Of a stretch of DNA of 12,280 nt, positions 7,056 through 12,280 are shown piece after piece. The stretch is from Candidatus Adiutrix sp. (GTDB lineage: Bacteria; Desulfobacterota; Desulfarculia; Adiutricales; Adiutricaceae). The stretch spans positions 1 to 12,280 of the forward strand of contig JAITBV010000037.1 in NCBI GenBank assembly GCA_031283395.1, given 5' to 3'. Positions within the stretch are counted from its first letter, which is position 1, and every line of letters starts with the position of its first letter. Both the position numbers and the translations under genes were made by a program. Below the pieces are notes generated by a model. The model saw only the letters and a list, made by a program, of their open reading frames with translations, did not search any database and had not been told where the DNA came from.

Positions 7056-7072
7056 AAGGTTTTTTGTATAAT
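7044..7072 (+). promoter_or_regulatory. Candidate cobO promoter with consensus -10
   Basis: TATAAT at 7067-7072 matches the -10 consensus perfectly. At 17 nt spacing the -35 is TTCAAC (7044-7049), only 3 of 6, and it overlaps the last inverted-repeat arm. This is the pattern of a promoter with a strong -10 and a weak, possibly activator-assisted or repressed, -35. The leader to ATG 7145 is about 65 nt. Confidence 0.55.
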
Positions 7073-7144
7073 CCAAAGACATCCCCGTTTGACCTGTTTC
7101 CACCCCGGCGGATAATGCCCGATAAAGAAAGGCGGTCGAAAGCA

Positions 7145-7669
7145 ATGGACAAAGGCCTGGTTCTGGTGGCCACCGGCGACGGCAAGGGCAAGACCACCGC
7201 CGCCTTGGGCACGACGTTGCGGGCTCTGGGCCAGGGGCTCAGGGTGGCGTTTCTTCAATTCATAAAAAACCAGGAAACGGGCGAGGGCCTGTTCCTGGCC
7301 GACCACGCGGCCCGGCGGCCGGAGAGCCTCTTTTATCGCCGGCTGGGGCTGGGCTGCTTTCGGGGCAAACCCCGGCCGGAGGACCTGGCCCAGGCCGCCC
7401 TGGCCCTGGCCCTGGCCCGGGAACTGGCCGCCAAAGATTACGATCTTTTGGTGCTGGATGAAATCTGCGTGGCCCAGGCCCTGGGGCTTATCGAGACGGC
7501 CGAGGTGGTCCGGCTCATCGAAACCAGAAGGCCCGGGCTCCACCTGTTCCTCACCGGCCGAGGCGCGGCGCCGGAAATTGTCGCCCTGGCCGACACGGTC
7601 ACGGAGATGAAACCAGTCAAGCACGCCTACGAAAAAGGTGTCCCGGCCCGCCGCGGCCTGGAATTTTGA
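7145..7669 (+). CDS. cobO: ATP:cob(I)alamin (corrinoid) adenosyltransferase, CobO/BtuR type
   Basis: A 174-residue adenosyltransferase that transfers the 5'-deoxyadenosyl group of ATP to reduced corrinoid, giving adenosylcobalamin or its precursor. The P-loop GDGKGKTT lies at residues 11-18 and the Walker B-like LLVLDEI at 101-107. The C-terminus VTEMKPVKHAYEKGVPARRGLEF (from residue 152) is characteristic of the CobO/BtuR (CobA-type) family. I chose ATG 7145, with GGCGG at 7131-7135 upstream. ATG 7115 in the same frame would add 10 residues and has a poorer ribosome-binding site; the frame stays open further back, but that part overlaps carD. No other cobalamin gene is in the window, and no cobalamin riboswitch fits in the short leader. 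The next gene starts 7 nt after its stop. Confidence 0.93.
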   Translation: MDKGLVLVATGDGKGKTTAALGTTLRALGQGLRVAFLQFIKNQETGEGLFLADHAARRPESLFYRRLGLGCFRGKPRPEDLAQAALALALARELAAKDYDLLVLDEICVAQALGLIETAEVVRLIETRRPGLHLFLTGRGAAPEIVALADTVTEMKPVKHAYEKGVPARRGLEF

Positions 7670-7676
7670 GGTTTTT

Positions 7677-8483
7677 ATGGAGTGGTTCGACCCGGAAAAC
7701 TTTTTCGACCTTAAGGGCCTGGGGCCATTGGCCGGCCTGTTCGAGGGCGTCGGCCGCGTCTGGGAGATATTGGACAGCCTCACGCCTTACATTGCCCGGA
7801 CCATGCGTCCCAACGTGGCCGAGTTGCGGCGGCGCGGCGGCCTGACGGCCGAGCCGGCGGGCCTTCTGGAAGGGCGGGTCTATTGGGGGGTGGACTATGA
7901 ACCGGGGGATCCGGCCAAGGGGGGGCTCCGGGTTTACCACCAGGGACATGAACTCCCCGGGGCGGCCCTGATAATGCCGGGCGTGATGCTGGCCGACGAC
8001 GGACTGGAAATCGGGGACGGGGCCCTGGTGGAGAGCGGGGCCTTCCTCCGGGGGCCGTCCGTCATCGGCCCCCGGTCCGAAGTGAGGCAGGGGGCCTATG
8101 TGCGGGGCGGGGTCTGGTCCGCGCCGGGCGCGCTCATCGGGCACGCCACCGAGGCCAAGAACGCCCTGCTTTTGCCCGGGGCCAAGGCGGGACACTTCGC
8201 CTATCTGGGGGACAGCCTCCTGGGGCGGGAGGTGCACCTTGGCGCGGGCACCAAGCTGGCCAATCTCAAGATGACGCGGTTTCCTTATGTTTTCCGGGTG
8301 GGCGGCCGGGAAGAGGAAGTCAAGCGCCGCAAGTTCGGAGCGATCATCGGCGACGGCGCGTCCACGGGCTGCAACGCCGTCACCAACCCCGGGGTCCTGT
8401 TGGGGCGCGAAGCCAAGGTCCTGCCCAACATCTCCGTCCCTTCTGGTTATTATCCGGCCCAGAGCCTGATCAGGGGCCGATGA
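7677..8483 (+). CDS. Left-handed beta-helix (hexapeptide repeat) acyltransferase-like protein, GlmU C-terminal type
   Basis: A 268-residue protein whose residues from about 93 on form hexapeptide-repeat sequence of the left-handed beta-helix fold. The segment HATEAKN (156-162), AGHFAYLGDS (171-180) and NLGAG-like HLGAGTKLANLK (187-198) parallels the acetyltransferase half of GlmU-type glucosamine-1-phosphate acetyltransferases, including the His and Lys positions used there. The N-terminal nucleotidyltransferase domain of GlmU is missing; residues 1-90 are a separate short region with no family I recognise. A sugar-phosphate N- or O-acyltransferase is therefore likely, but the substrate is not known. 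ATG 7677 is preferred because GAGG (7668-7671) lies 5 nt upstream; the open frame reaches back to 7638 inside cobO. It overlaps the next gene by 4 nt (ATGA). Confidence 0.85.
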   Translation: MEWFDPENFFDLKGLGPLAGLFEGVGRVWEILDSLTPYIARTMRPNVAELRRRGGLTAEPAGLLEGRVYWGVDYEPGDPAKGGLRVYHQGHELPGAALIMPGVMLADDGLEIGDGALVESGAFLRGPSVIGPRSEVRQGAYVRGGVWSAPGALIGHATEAKNALLLPGAKAGHFAYLGDSLLGREVHLGAGTKLANLKMTRFPYVFRVGGREEEVKRRKFGAIIGDGASTGCNAVTNPGVLLGREAKVLPNISVPSGYYPAQSLIRGR

Positions 8484-10489
8484 ATCCGCTCCTGGCCACC
8501 CTCGCGGCCGGGCTGTGGCCGGTCTTTGCCCTGGCCCCCGGCCCGGAGCCGGCCCCGGTCTTGTGGGAAACACCCGTGAGCCAGGCCGCCCCCTCCCCCG
8601 CGCCGGGCCTCTTGAGGCTGGACCCGGAGATCCAGGCCGCCCTGGAGGCGGCCGGCCGCACCAGGGCGGCGGCCGGGCCGGCCGCGGCCCTGGCCGGCCT
8701 GGAAAAAGCCGAGGAGCCGGCCCTGGTCCTGTTCCGGGCGGGCCTCAAGCGGGCCTCCGGCGACGGGGCCGGCGCCCAGGCCGACTATGAAAAAGTCCTG
8801 TCCTCCCCGGACCGCTCCGCCTTGAGGGCCATAGCCCTGTCCGGCCTCAAGGCGGGCTTGCGCCAAAGGCTGGCCGCCGGGGAACGGGGCTGCTATACGC
8901 CTCTTTTGCGTGCCCTGAAGGAAGAATGGCTCAATGTCGAGGCCCTAGACCTGGTCGCGGCCATCTTCGCCGATCCCGAAGCCCCGGCCGAGGCCAGAGA
9001 CTATGCCAAGTCCCTGGAGCCGCTCCTGGCCCTGCGCCTGGGGCGCTATGACCAGGCCGCGGACCTCTGGGCCGCCTCCGGCGAGACCGAGGCCCTGAAA
9101 TGGCTGGCCGAAACGGAACTCAGGCGGGGGCGCTTCGCCCGGGCCGCGGAACTGCGCCTGGGGGCCAAACCCCCGGGCCGGACCAAGGGCCTGCCCCCCG
9201 ACCCCCGGACGGCCTTCACCACTCTGACCAAGGGCGGGTTCTACCGGAAAGCCCTGGACCTGGCCAAAAAACATCCGGCTTTGGAAAAGGAGCGGGATCA
9301 CGGCTGGCGCCTGGGCCTGGCCGCCCTGGCCGAAAAGGATTGGGCCGAGGCCCGAACCTGGTTTGAACCCTTGACCAAAGACGGCCGGCGCCAGGCCGGG
9401 GCCTGGTATTTTCTGGGCCGGGCCCTGGCCGGAGCCGGACGGGCGGCCGAGGCCCGGGAGGCCTACGCCCAAGCCGCCCAGGGCCCGGCCGGCTATTACC
9501 GGATCCTGGCCGAGGGGCTCCTGGCCGAGGGGCTCCTGGCCAAGGGTCAACCGGCCCCGGCCCCGGACGCCCTCTGGGGGCCGCTTCTGGCCCCCGGTCC
9601 GGCCGGGCACGACCGGGAAAGCCTTGGCTTCCACCTGTGGATAACGGAAAAGGGCTTCAGCGGACCGGGTCTGGATAAGGCCGCCGCCGACCTCCTGGCC
9701 GCCGGGCCGGTCCTGGCCGAAGGCCCGGACGCGGCCAAACTGAACGAGACCCTGGCCGGACACCTGGCCCGGCGGGACTGGGCCGGGCTGATACAATTCC
9801 GGCAGAGCCAGCCGGAGGCCTTCAAAAAACTCGCCCCGGGCGCCCGGGACCTCTGGCCGCCCCTGACCGCTTCGGCCGCGGCCCGGGTCGGCGATTTTCG
9901 TCTGGCCCTGAGACTTTTCGGAGACATCAAGGGAGACGGAGAGCCCGGGCTTAAGAAATGGGGCCACCCCCCGGTTTACGGCCGCCAGGTCTTGAGCGCC
10001 TGGCGGAACCACGCCCTTTCCCCGGCCCTACTTATGGCTCTTATCCGAACCGTGAGCGCCTACCAGGCCGATATCATCTCGGCCTCCACCGCCCGGGGCC
10101 TCATGCAGCTCCTGCCGGCCACGGCCGCCCGGGTGGCCCTGGCCCTGGACGAGGAAATACCCGGCCCCCTGGCCCTCTTCGGGCCGGATCTGAACATCCG
10201 CTACGGGGCCTGGTACCTGGCCGCCCTGGCCGAAGGCTTCGGCCACGAGGCCCTGGCCCTGGCCGGTTACAACGGCGGCCCATACAACATCAAAAGCCTC
10301 ATTTCCGCCAAGCCGGGCATGCCCCTGGATGTCTTCATCGAATCGCTGACCTCGGAGGAGACGGTCAACTATGTCAAGCGGGTCATCGAAAACCGCTATA
10401 TTTATGAAATGGCCTATCTGGGGCGGGCCGTCCGCCCCGACCTCACCGGCCCCCTCCCCCCGCCCCAGCCGAGCCTGCCGGATTTTTAA
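8480..10489 (+). CDS. slt: Slt-type lytic transglycosylase-like protein with substituted catalytic residue
   Basis: A 669-residue periplasmic protein by inference. Residues 1-20 are hydrophobic and signal-peptide-like but carry no basic n-region residue. Residues about 30-500 are Ala/Leu-rich helical repeats resembling the TPR-like superhelix of Slt70. The C-terminal SLT domain (about 512-650) shows GLMQLLPATA (540-549), NIRYGAWYL (572-580), GYNGGP (596-601) and EETVNYVKRVIENRYIY. Active family members have IRxES, where Glu cleaves peptidoglycan glycan strands; here the sequence is LIRTVSAY, so V525 (GTG, 10052-10054) replaces it. Other motifs are intact, which suggests a catalytically dead binding protein, a recent point mutation or a sequence error. 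ATG 8480 overlaps the upstream stop by 4 nt, so it is translationally coupled to the beta-helix gene. Confidence 0.88.
   Translation: MNPLLATLAAGLWPVFALAPGPEPAPVLWETPVSQAAPSPAPGLLRLDPEIQAALEAAGRTRAAAGPAAALAGLEKAEEPALVLFRAGLKRASGDGAGAQADYEKVLSSPDRSALRAIALSGLKAGLRQRLAAGERGCYTPLLRALKEEWLNVEALDLVAAIFADPEAPAEARDYAKSLEPLLALRLGRYDQAADLWAASGETEALKWLAETELRRGRFARAAELRLGAKPPGRTKGLPPDPRTAFTTLTKGGFYRKALDLAKKHPALEKERDHGWRLGLAALAEKDWAEARTWFEPLTKDGRRQAGAWYFLGRALAGAGRAAEAREAYAQAAQGPAGYYRILAEGLLAEGLLAKGQPAPAPDALWGPLLAPGPAGHDRESLGFHLWITEKGFSGPGLDKAAADLLAAGPVLAEGPDAAKLNETLAGHLARRDWAGLIQFRQSQPEAFKKLAPGARDLWPPLTASAAARVGDFRLALRLFGDIKGDGEPGLKKWGHPPVYGRQVLSAWRNHALSPALLMALIRTVSAYQADIISASTARGLMQLLPATAARVALALDEEIPGPLALFGPDLNIRYGAWYLAALAEGFGHEALALAGYNGGPYNIKSLISAKPGMPLDVFIESLTSEETVNYVKRVIENRYIYEMAYLGRAVRPDLTGPLPPPQPSLPDF
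9504..9541 (+). repeat. 15-bp tandem repeat, about 2.5 exact copies
   Basis: Every base from 9504 to 9526 matches the base 15 positions later, so the tract repeats through 9541. It encodes LLAEG-type units in the helical part of the lytic transglycosylase-like protein and keeps the frame. It looks like a slippage expansion of one helix turn. Confidence 0.8.
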
Positions 10490-10530
10490 GCGGCCAACTT
10501 GCGAAAAAACCCCCTTCCCCCGCCCCGGCC
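10450..10530 (+). repeat. Two near-identical 21-bp C-rich elements flanking the slt stop codon
   Basis: The 21-mers at 10450-10470 and 10510-10530 agree at 19 of 21 positions and start exactly 60 bp apart. The sequence between them is not duplicated. On the minus strand each gives three G-runs of four or more, so together they could allow a G-quadruplex. The first copy is within the Pro-rich C-terminus of the slt product; the second is in the spacer before trxB. Confidence 0.6.
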
Positions 10531-10533
10531 GCT
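10489..10533. repeat. 7-bp inverted repeat between slt and trxB
   Basis: AGCGGCC (10489-10495) is the exact reverse complement of GGCCGCT (10527-10533), with a 31-nt loop containing A-rich and C-rich tracts. The second arm ends 1 nt before the trxB -35. No T-run follows on the plus strand, so it is not a standard intrinsic terminator; it may insulate the two units or bind a regulator. Confidence 0.4.
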
Positions 10534-10534
10534 C

Positions 10535-10563
10535 TTGACAAAAAAAATTGTTTGTTGGATTCT
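10535..10563 (+). promoter_or_regulatory. Sigma70-like promoter of trxB-grdC
   Basis: A perfect TTGACA (10535-10540) and a weak GATTCT (10558-10563) are separated by 17 nt of A/T-rich spacer beginning with seven A residues. This AT-rich island in GC-rich DNA, in front of trxB, is the clearest promoter on this side. The -10 is only 3 of 6 to consensus, so a stabilising factor such as CarD could matter. Confidence 0.6.
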
Positions 10564-10605
10564 ACAACCAGGATCGCATCATTACAAAAGGTAAACGGAG
10601 ACGCC

Positions 10606-11526
10606 ATGGAAAAGCGGGAACTGATCATTCTGGGCGCGGGCCCAGCGGGCCTTACGGCCGCCATATACGCCCGGCGGGCCGATCTCGACACCCTGGTCAT
10701 TGAAAAGGGCCTGCCCGGCGGCCAGATAAGGATAACCGCGGAACTGGAAAACTGGCCCGGCCAGATAAACTCCACCGGCGTGGGCCTGGCCGACAGCTTC
10801 CGCCAGCACGCGGAGCATTTCAAGACCGATTTCCTGACCGCGGAAATAAAGGGCCTCCGCCTTGATGGCGACCGCAAGATAGTGACCACCTCGGCCGGGG
10901 AGCTGGAGGCCGGGGCCGTAATAGTGGCCACCGGGGCTTCCTTCCGGCGGCTGGGCTGCCCGGGGGAGGACAAGTTCATAGGCTGCGGGGTAAGCTTCTG
11001 CGCGGTCTGCGACGCCGAATTCTTCGTCGATGAGACCGTGGCCGTGGTCGGCGGGGGCAACACGGCTGTGGAAGAAGCCATGTATCTGACCCGTTTCGCC
11101 AATAAGGTCTATATCATCCACCGCCGCGACGAATTCCGGGCCGATCCCCTGGTGCGCCAGCGGGCGGCCAAAAACGAAAAATTGGTCCCGGTGCTGGATT
11201 CGGTGGTGGAAGCCATTGAAGGGGAAGACCTGGTGGAGAGGGTCCTGGTCAAAAACGTCAAAAGCGGCGAGGTGACGCCCCTTTCAGTGGCCGGGGTCTT
11301 CATGTTCGTGGGGACCCTCCCCCACGTGGAATTCCTCGGCGGCCTCCTGGAAAAACGCGAGGGCGGCTGGCTGGCCACGGACCGCGACCTGGCCACCTCG
11401 GTGCCGGGCATATTCGCGGCCGGCGATGTGCGCGACACCCCCTTAAGACAGGTCGTCACCGCCGCCGCCGACGGCGCCCTGGCGGCCATGAGCGCCTATC
11501 ACTACCTGGAAACCCGCCGCCCGTAA
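10606..11526 (+). CDS. trxB: Thioredoxin reductase (NADPH)
   Basis: A 306-residue low-molecular-weight thioredoxin reductase, the usual length. It passes electrons from NADPH through FAD and a redox disulfide to thioredoxin. The FAD-binding GAGPAG is at residues 10-15, the redox-active CAVC at 132-135, the NADPH-binding GGGNTAVEEA at 149-158 with HRRDEFRA at 172-179, and the second FAD motif FAAGDVRD at 269-276. ATG 10606 is preferred, with GGAG at 10597-10600 and a 5-nt spacer; the in-frame TTG at 10552 lies inside the promoter. grdC follows after 11 nt with a ribosome-binding site overlapping the trxB stop, so this TrxB probably serves the glycine/betaine reductase electron chain. There is no thioredoxin gene in the window. 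Confidence 0.96.
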   Translation: MEKRELIILGAGPAGLTAAIYARRADLDTLVIEKGLPGGQIRITAELENWPGQINSTGVGLADSFRQHAEHFKTDFLTAEIKGLRLDGDRKIVTTSAGELEAGAVIVATGASFRRLGCPGEDKFIGCGVSFCAVCDAEFFVDETVAVVGGGNTAVEEAMYLTRFANKVYIIHRRDEFRADPLVRQRAAKNEKLVPVLDSVVEAIEGEDLVERVLVKNVKSGEVTPLSVAGVFMFVGTLPHVEFLGGLLEKREGGWLATDRDLATSVPGIFAAGDVRDTPLRQVVTAAADGALAAMSAYHYLETRRP

Positions 11527-11537
11527 GGAGAAAAATC

Positions 11538-12280
11538 ATGACCCACGCGGCTGTCAAATCCTGCGCCAACTGCCTGGTCTTCACTCCCGAACTGGCCCTC
11601 CACTACGGCAACACCCCCTACATGGAAAGAAGGACCAAGCCGGATTCGGAATTCCTGGCCGCCCTGCCCGGCCGGGCCCAAAGTTATGAAGAGGCCGCCC
11701 GCTACGCCCCCAACCTGGTCTTCATCGGCGCCCTGAGCCCGGAGGACCTGGCCGGGCGGCCCCAGAGCTGGCTGGAACACCTGGAGCCGGCGCCGGTGCG
11801 CGACGGGCTCTTCGGAGAATTGATGCCCGAGGACGAATTCCTGGGCCTGATGGATATCTGCGACGTCTTCGACCTGATATGGCTGACCGAAGATTTCGCC
11901 GCCCGGGCGCGGGACCGGCTACAAGCCCGTAATTTCTGGACCGCCGAGCAACTGGCCCGCCTGGAAAAAGGCCGCCCGGCCGCGGAAATCGAGGCGGAGA
12001 TAAAGAACCACGAAGCCGCGCCCCTCTACTTCCAGGGCCTGGTGGCGGGCTGCTGCCGCCGGGGCCATGAGACGGATGAAAACCTGTCCGCCCACGTGCT
12101 TCTGGAAAACCTCGCCTCCAAGGCCACCTCGGTCCTGGCCCTCCAGCACCTGCTGAAAAAATCCGGCCTGGCCCCCGAAGAACTGGACTTCGTGGTGGAG
12201 TGTTCCGAAGAAGCGGTCGGCGACATGAACCAGCGGGGCGGAGGCAACCTGGCCAAGGCCGTGGCCGAGATAGCCGGCTG
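11538..12280 (+). CDS. grdC: Glycine/sarcosine/betaine reductase component C, beta subunit (3' truncated by window)
   Basis: The first 247 codons of GrdC; the family is about 510 residues long, so roughly the second half is outside the window. Component C takes the acyl group from selenoprotein A and releases acetyl phosphate. Its fold is related to beta-ketoacyl-ACP synthase III. Family features are the N-terminal FTPELALHYGNTPYMERRTKPDSEFL region, SYEEAARYAPNLVFIG, and ECSEEAVGDMNQRGGGN near residues 225-241; the active-site Cys should lie just beyond the edge. ATG 11538 has AAGGAG at 11525-11530 overlapping the trxB stop, with a 7-nt spacer. Co-transcription with trxB from the promoter at 10535 is very likely. 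Whether grdD and selenoprotein genes follow cannot be seen. Confidence 0.92.
   Translation, partial: MTHAAVKSCANCLVFTPELALHYGNTPYMERRTKPDSEFLAALPGRAQSYEEAARYAPNLVFIGALSPEDLAGRPQSWLEHLEPAPVRDGLFGELMPEDEFLGLMDICDVFDLIWLTEDFAARARDRLQARNFWTAEQLARLEKGRPAAEIEAEIKNHEAAPLYFQGLVAGCCRRGHETDENLSAHVLLENLASKATSVLALQHLLKKSGLAPEELDFVVECSEEAVGDMNQRGGGNLAKAVAEIAG

Noticed and set aside
7025..7065. Hairpin at 7025-7055 plus the T-run at 7060-7065 as a terminator
   Set aside because: The T-run starts four bases after the stem, and no plus-strand gene lies upstream to terminate; an operator role is more likely.
6683..7144. N-terminal extension of cobO back to 6683
   Set aside because: The extension overlaps carD and its promoter and is not like CobO; the P-loop lies at the normal position when the start is 7145.
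6953..7144. Cobalamin riboswitch upstream of cobO
   Set aside because: The leader from the candidate promoter is only about 65 nt, too short for a B12 riboswitch, and I see no B12-box-like conserved core.
7617..8573. 318-residue minus-strand open frame opposite the beta-helix gene
   Set aside because: Shadow frame; the plus-strand reading has hexapeptide repeats and a proper ribosome-binding site.
8945..10012. 355-residue minus-strand open frame inside slt
   Set aside because: Antisense shadow of the slt coding sequence; Gly/Pro/Gln-rich low-complexity composition and no ribosome-binding site or neighbour to support it.
10552..10605. TTG at 10552 as the start of trxB
   Set aside because: It lies within the spacer between the -35 and -10 boxes of the promoter, and ATG 10606 has a good ribosome-binding site and gives the family length.
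11524..11526. Selenocysteine readthrough at the end of trxB or inside grdC
   Set aside because: The trxB stop is TAA and the visible part of grdC has no in-frame UGA.
1..12280. tRNA, rRNA, CRISPR array or insertion sequence
   Set aside because: No cloverleaf-like sequence, regularly spaced direct repeats, transposase frame or terminal inverted repeats with target duplication were seen by eye.

Overview
The window is GC-rich (visibly about two-thirds G+C across most of it, strongly biased to GCC, CTG and GGC codons), apart from a lower-GC stretch covering about the first 1.1 kb. The mix of a CarD-type regulator, RluD, bacterial GlgA, a DUF3536-type GH57 enzyme, a corrinoid adenosyltransferase, a soluble lytic transglycosylase-like protein and a glycine/betaine reductase component suggests an anaerobic Gram-negative bacterium. 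A deltaproteobacterial lineage (Desulfobacterota) is the most likely guess. This is inferred from gene content only; there is no rRNA or other marker to confirm it.

Layout. (1) Bases 1 to about 1150 are AT-richer. They hold one unrecognised 278-residue gene, a terminator-like hairpin and short gene-start-like fragments, and look like foreign or decaying DNA. (2) Bases 1151-6952 on the minus strand form one compact gene set read as carD > rluD > glgA > GH57 (DUF3536) > DksA/TraR-type zinc-finger protein. The genes overlap or are separated by 1 to 63 nt. A good sigma70-like promoter lies just upstream of carD. (3) Bases 6953-7144 are a divergent promoter region with palindromic CCGG-containing half-sites between the two sets of promoter elements. 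(4) Bases 7145-10489 on the plus strand hold cobO > left-handed beta-helix acyltransferase-like protein > Slt-type lytic transglycosylase-like protein, with 7 nt and -4 nt spacing. (5) Bases 10490-10605 hold a C-rich spacer with an inverted repeat and a TTGACA promoter. (6) Bases 10606-12280 hold trxB followed by the first half of grdC, cut by the window edge.

How the genes fit together: glgA and the GH57 enzyme form a glycogen (alpha-glucan) module under a promoter headed by the global regulator CarD. CobO makes the adenosylated form of corrinoid cofactors. TrxB and GrdC fit a Stickland-type reductase (glycine, sarcosine or betaine to an acyl phosphate), in which thioredoxin reductase feeds electrons and component C releases acetyl phosphate.

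The observations most worth checking are: the Slt-like protein has Val (codon GTG, 10052-10054) where the catalytic Glu of the SLT fold should be; GlgA has Gln where the ADP-glucose-binding Lys of the KxGG motif is expected; trxB sits directly before grdC, which is not the usual clostridial order; and the carD/cobO intergenic region carries a structured candidate operator.
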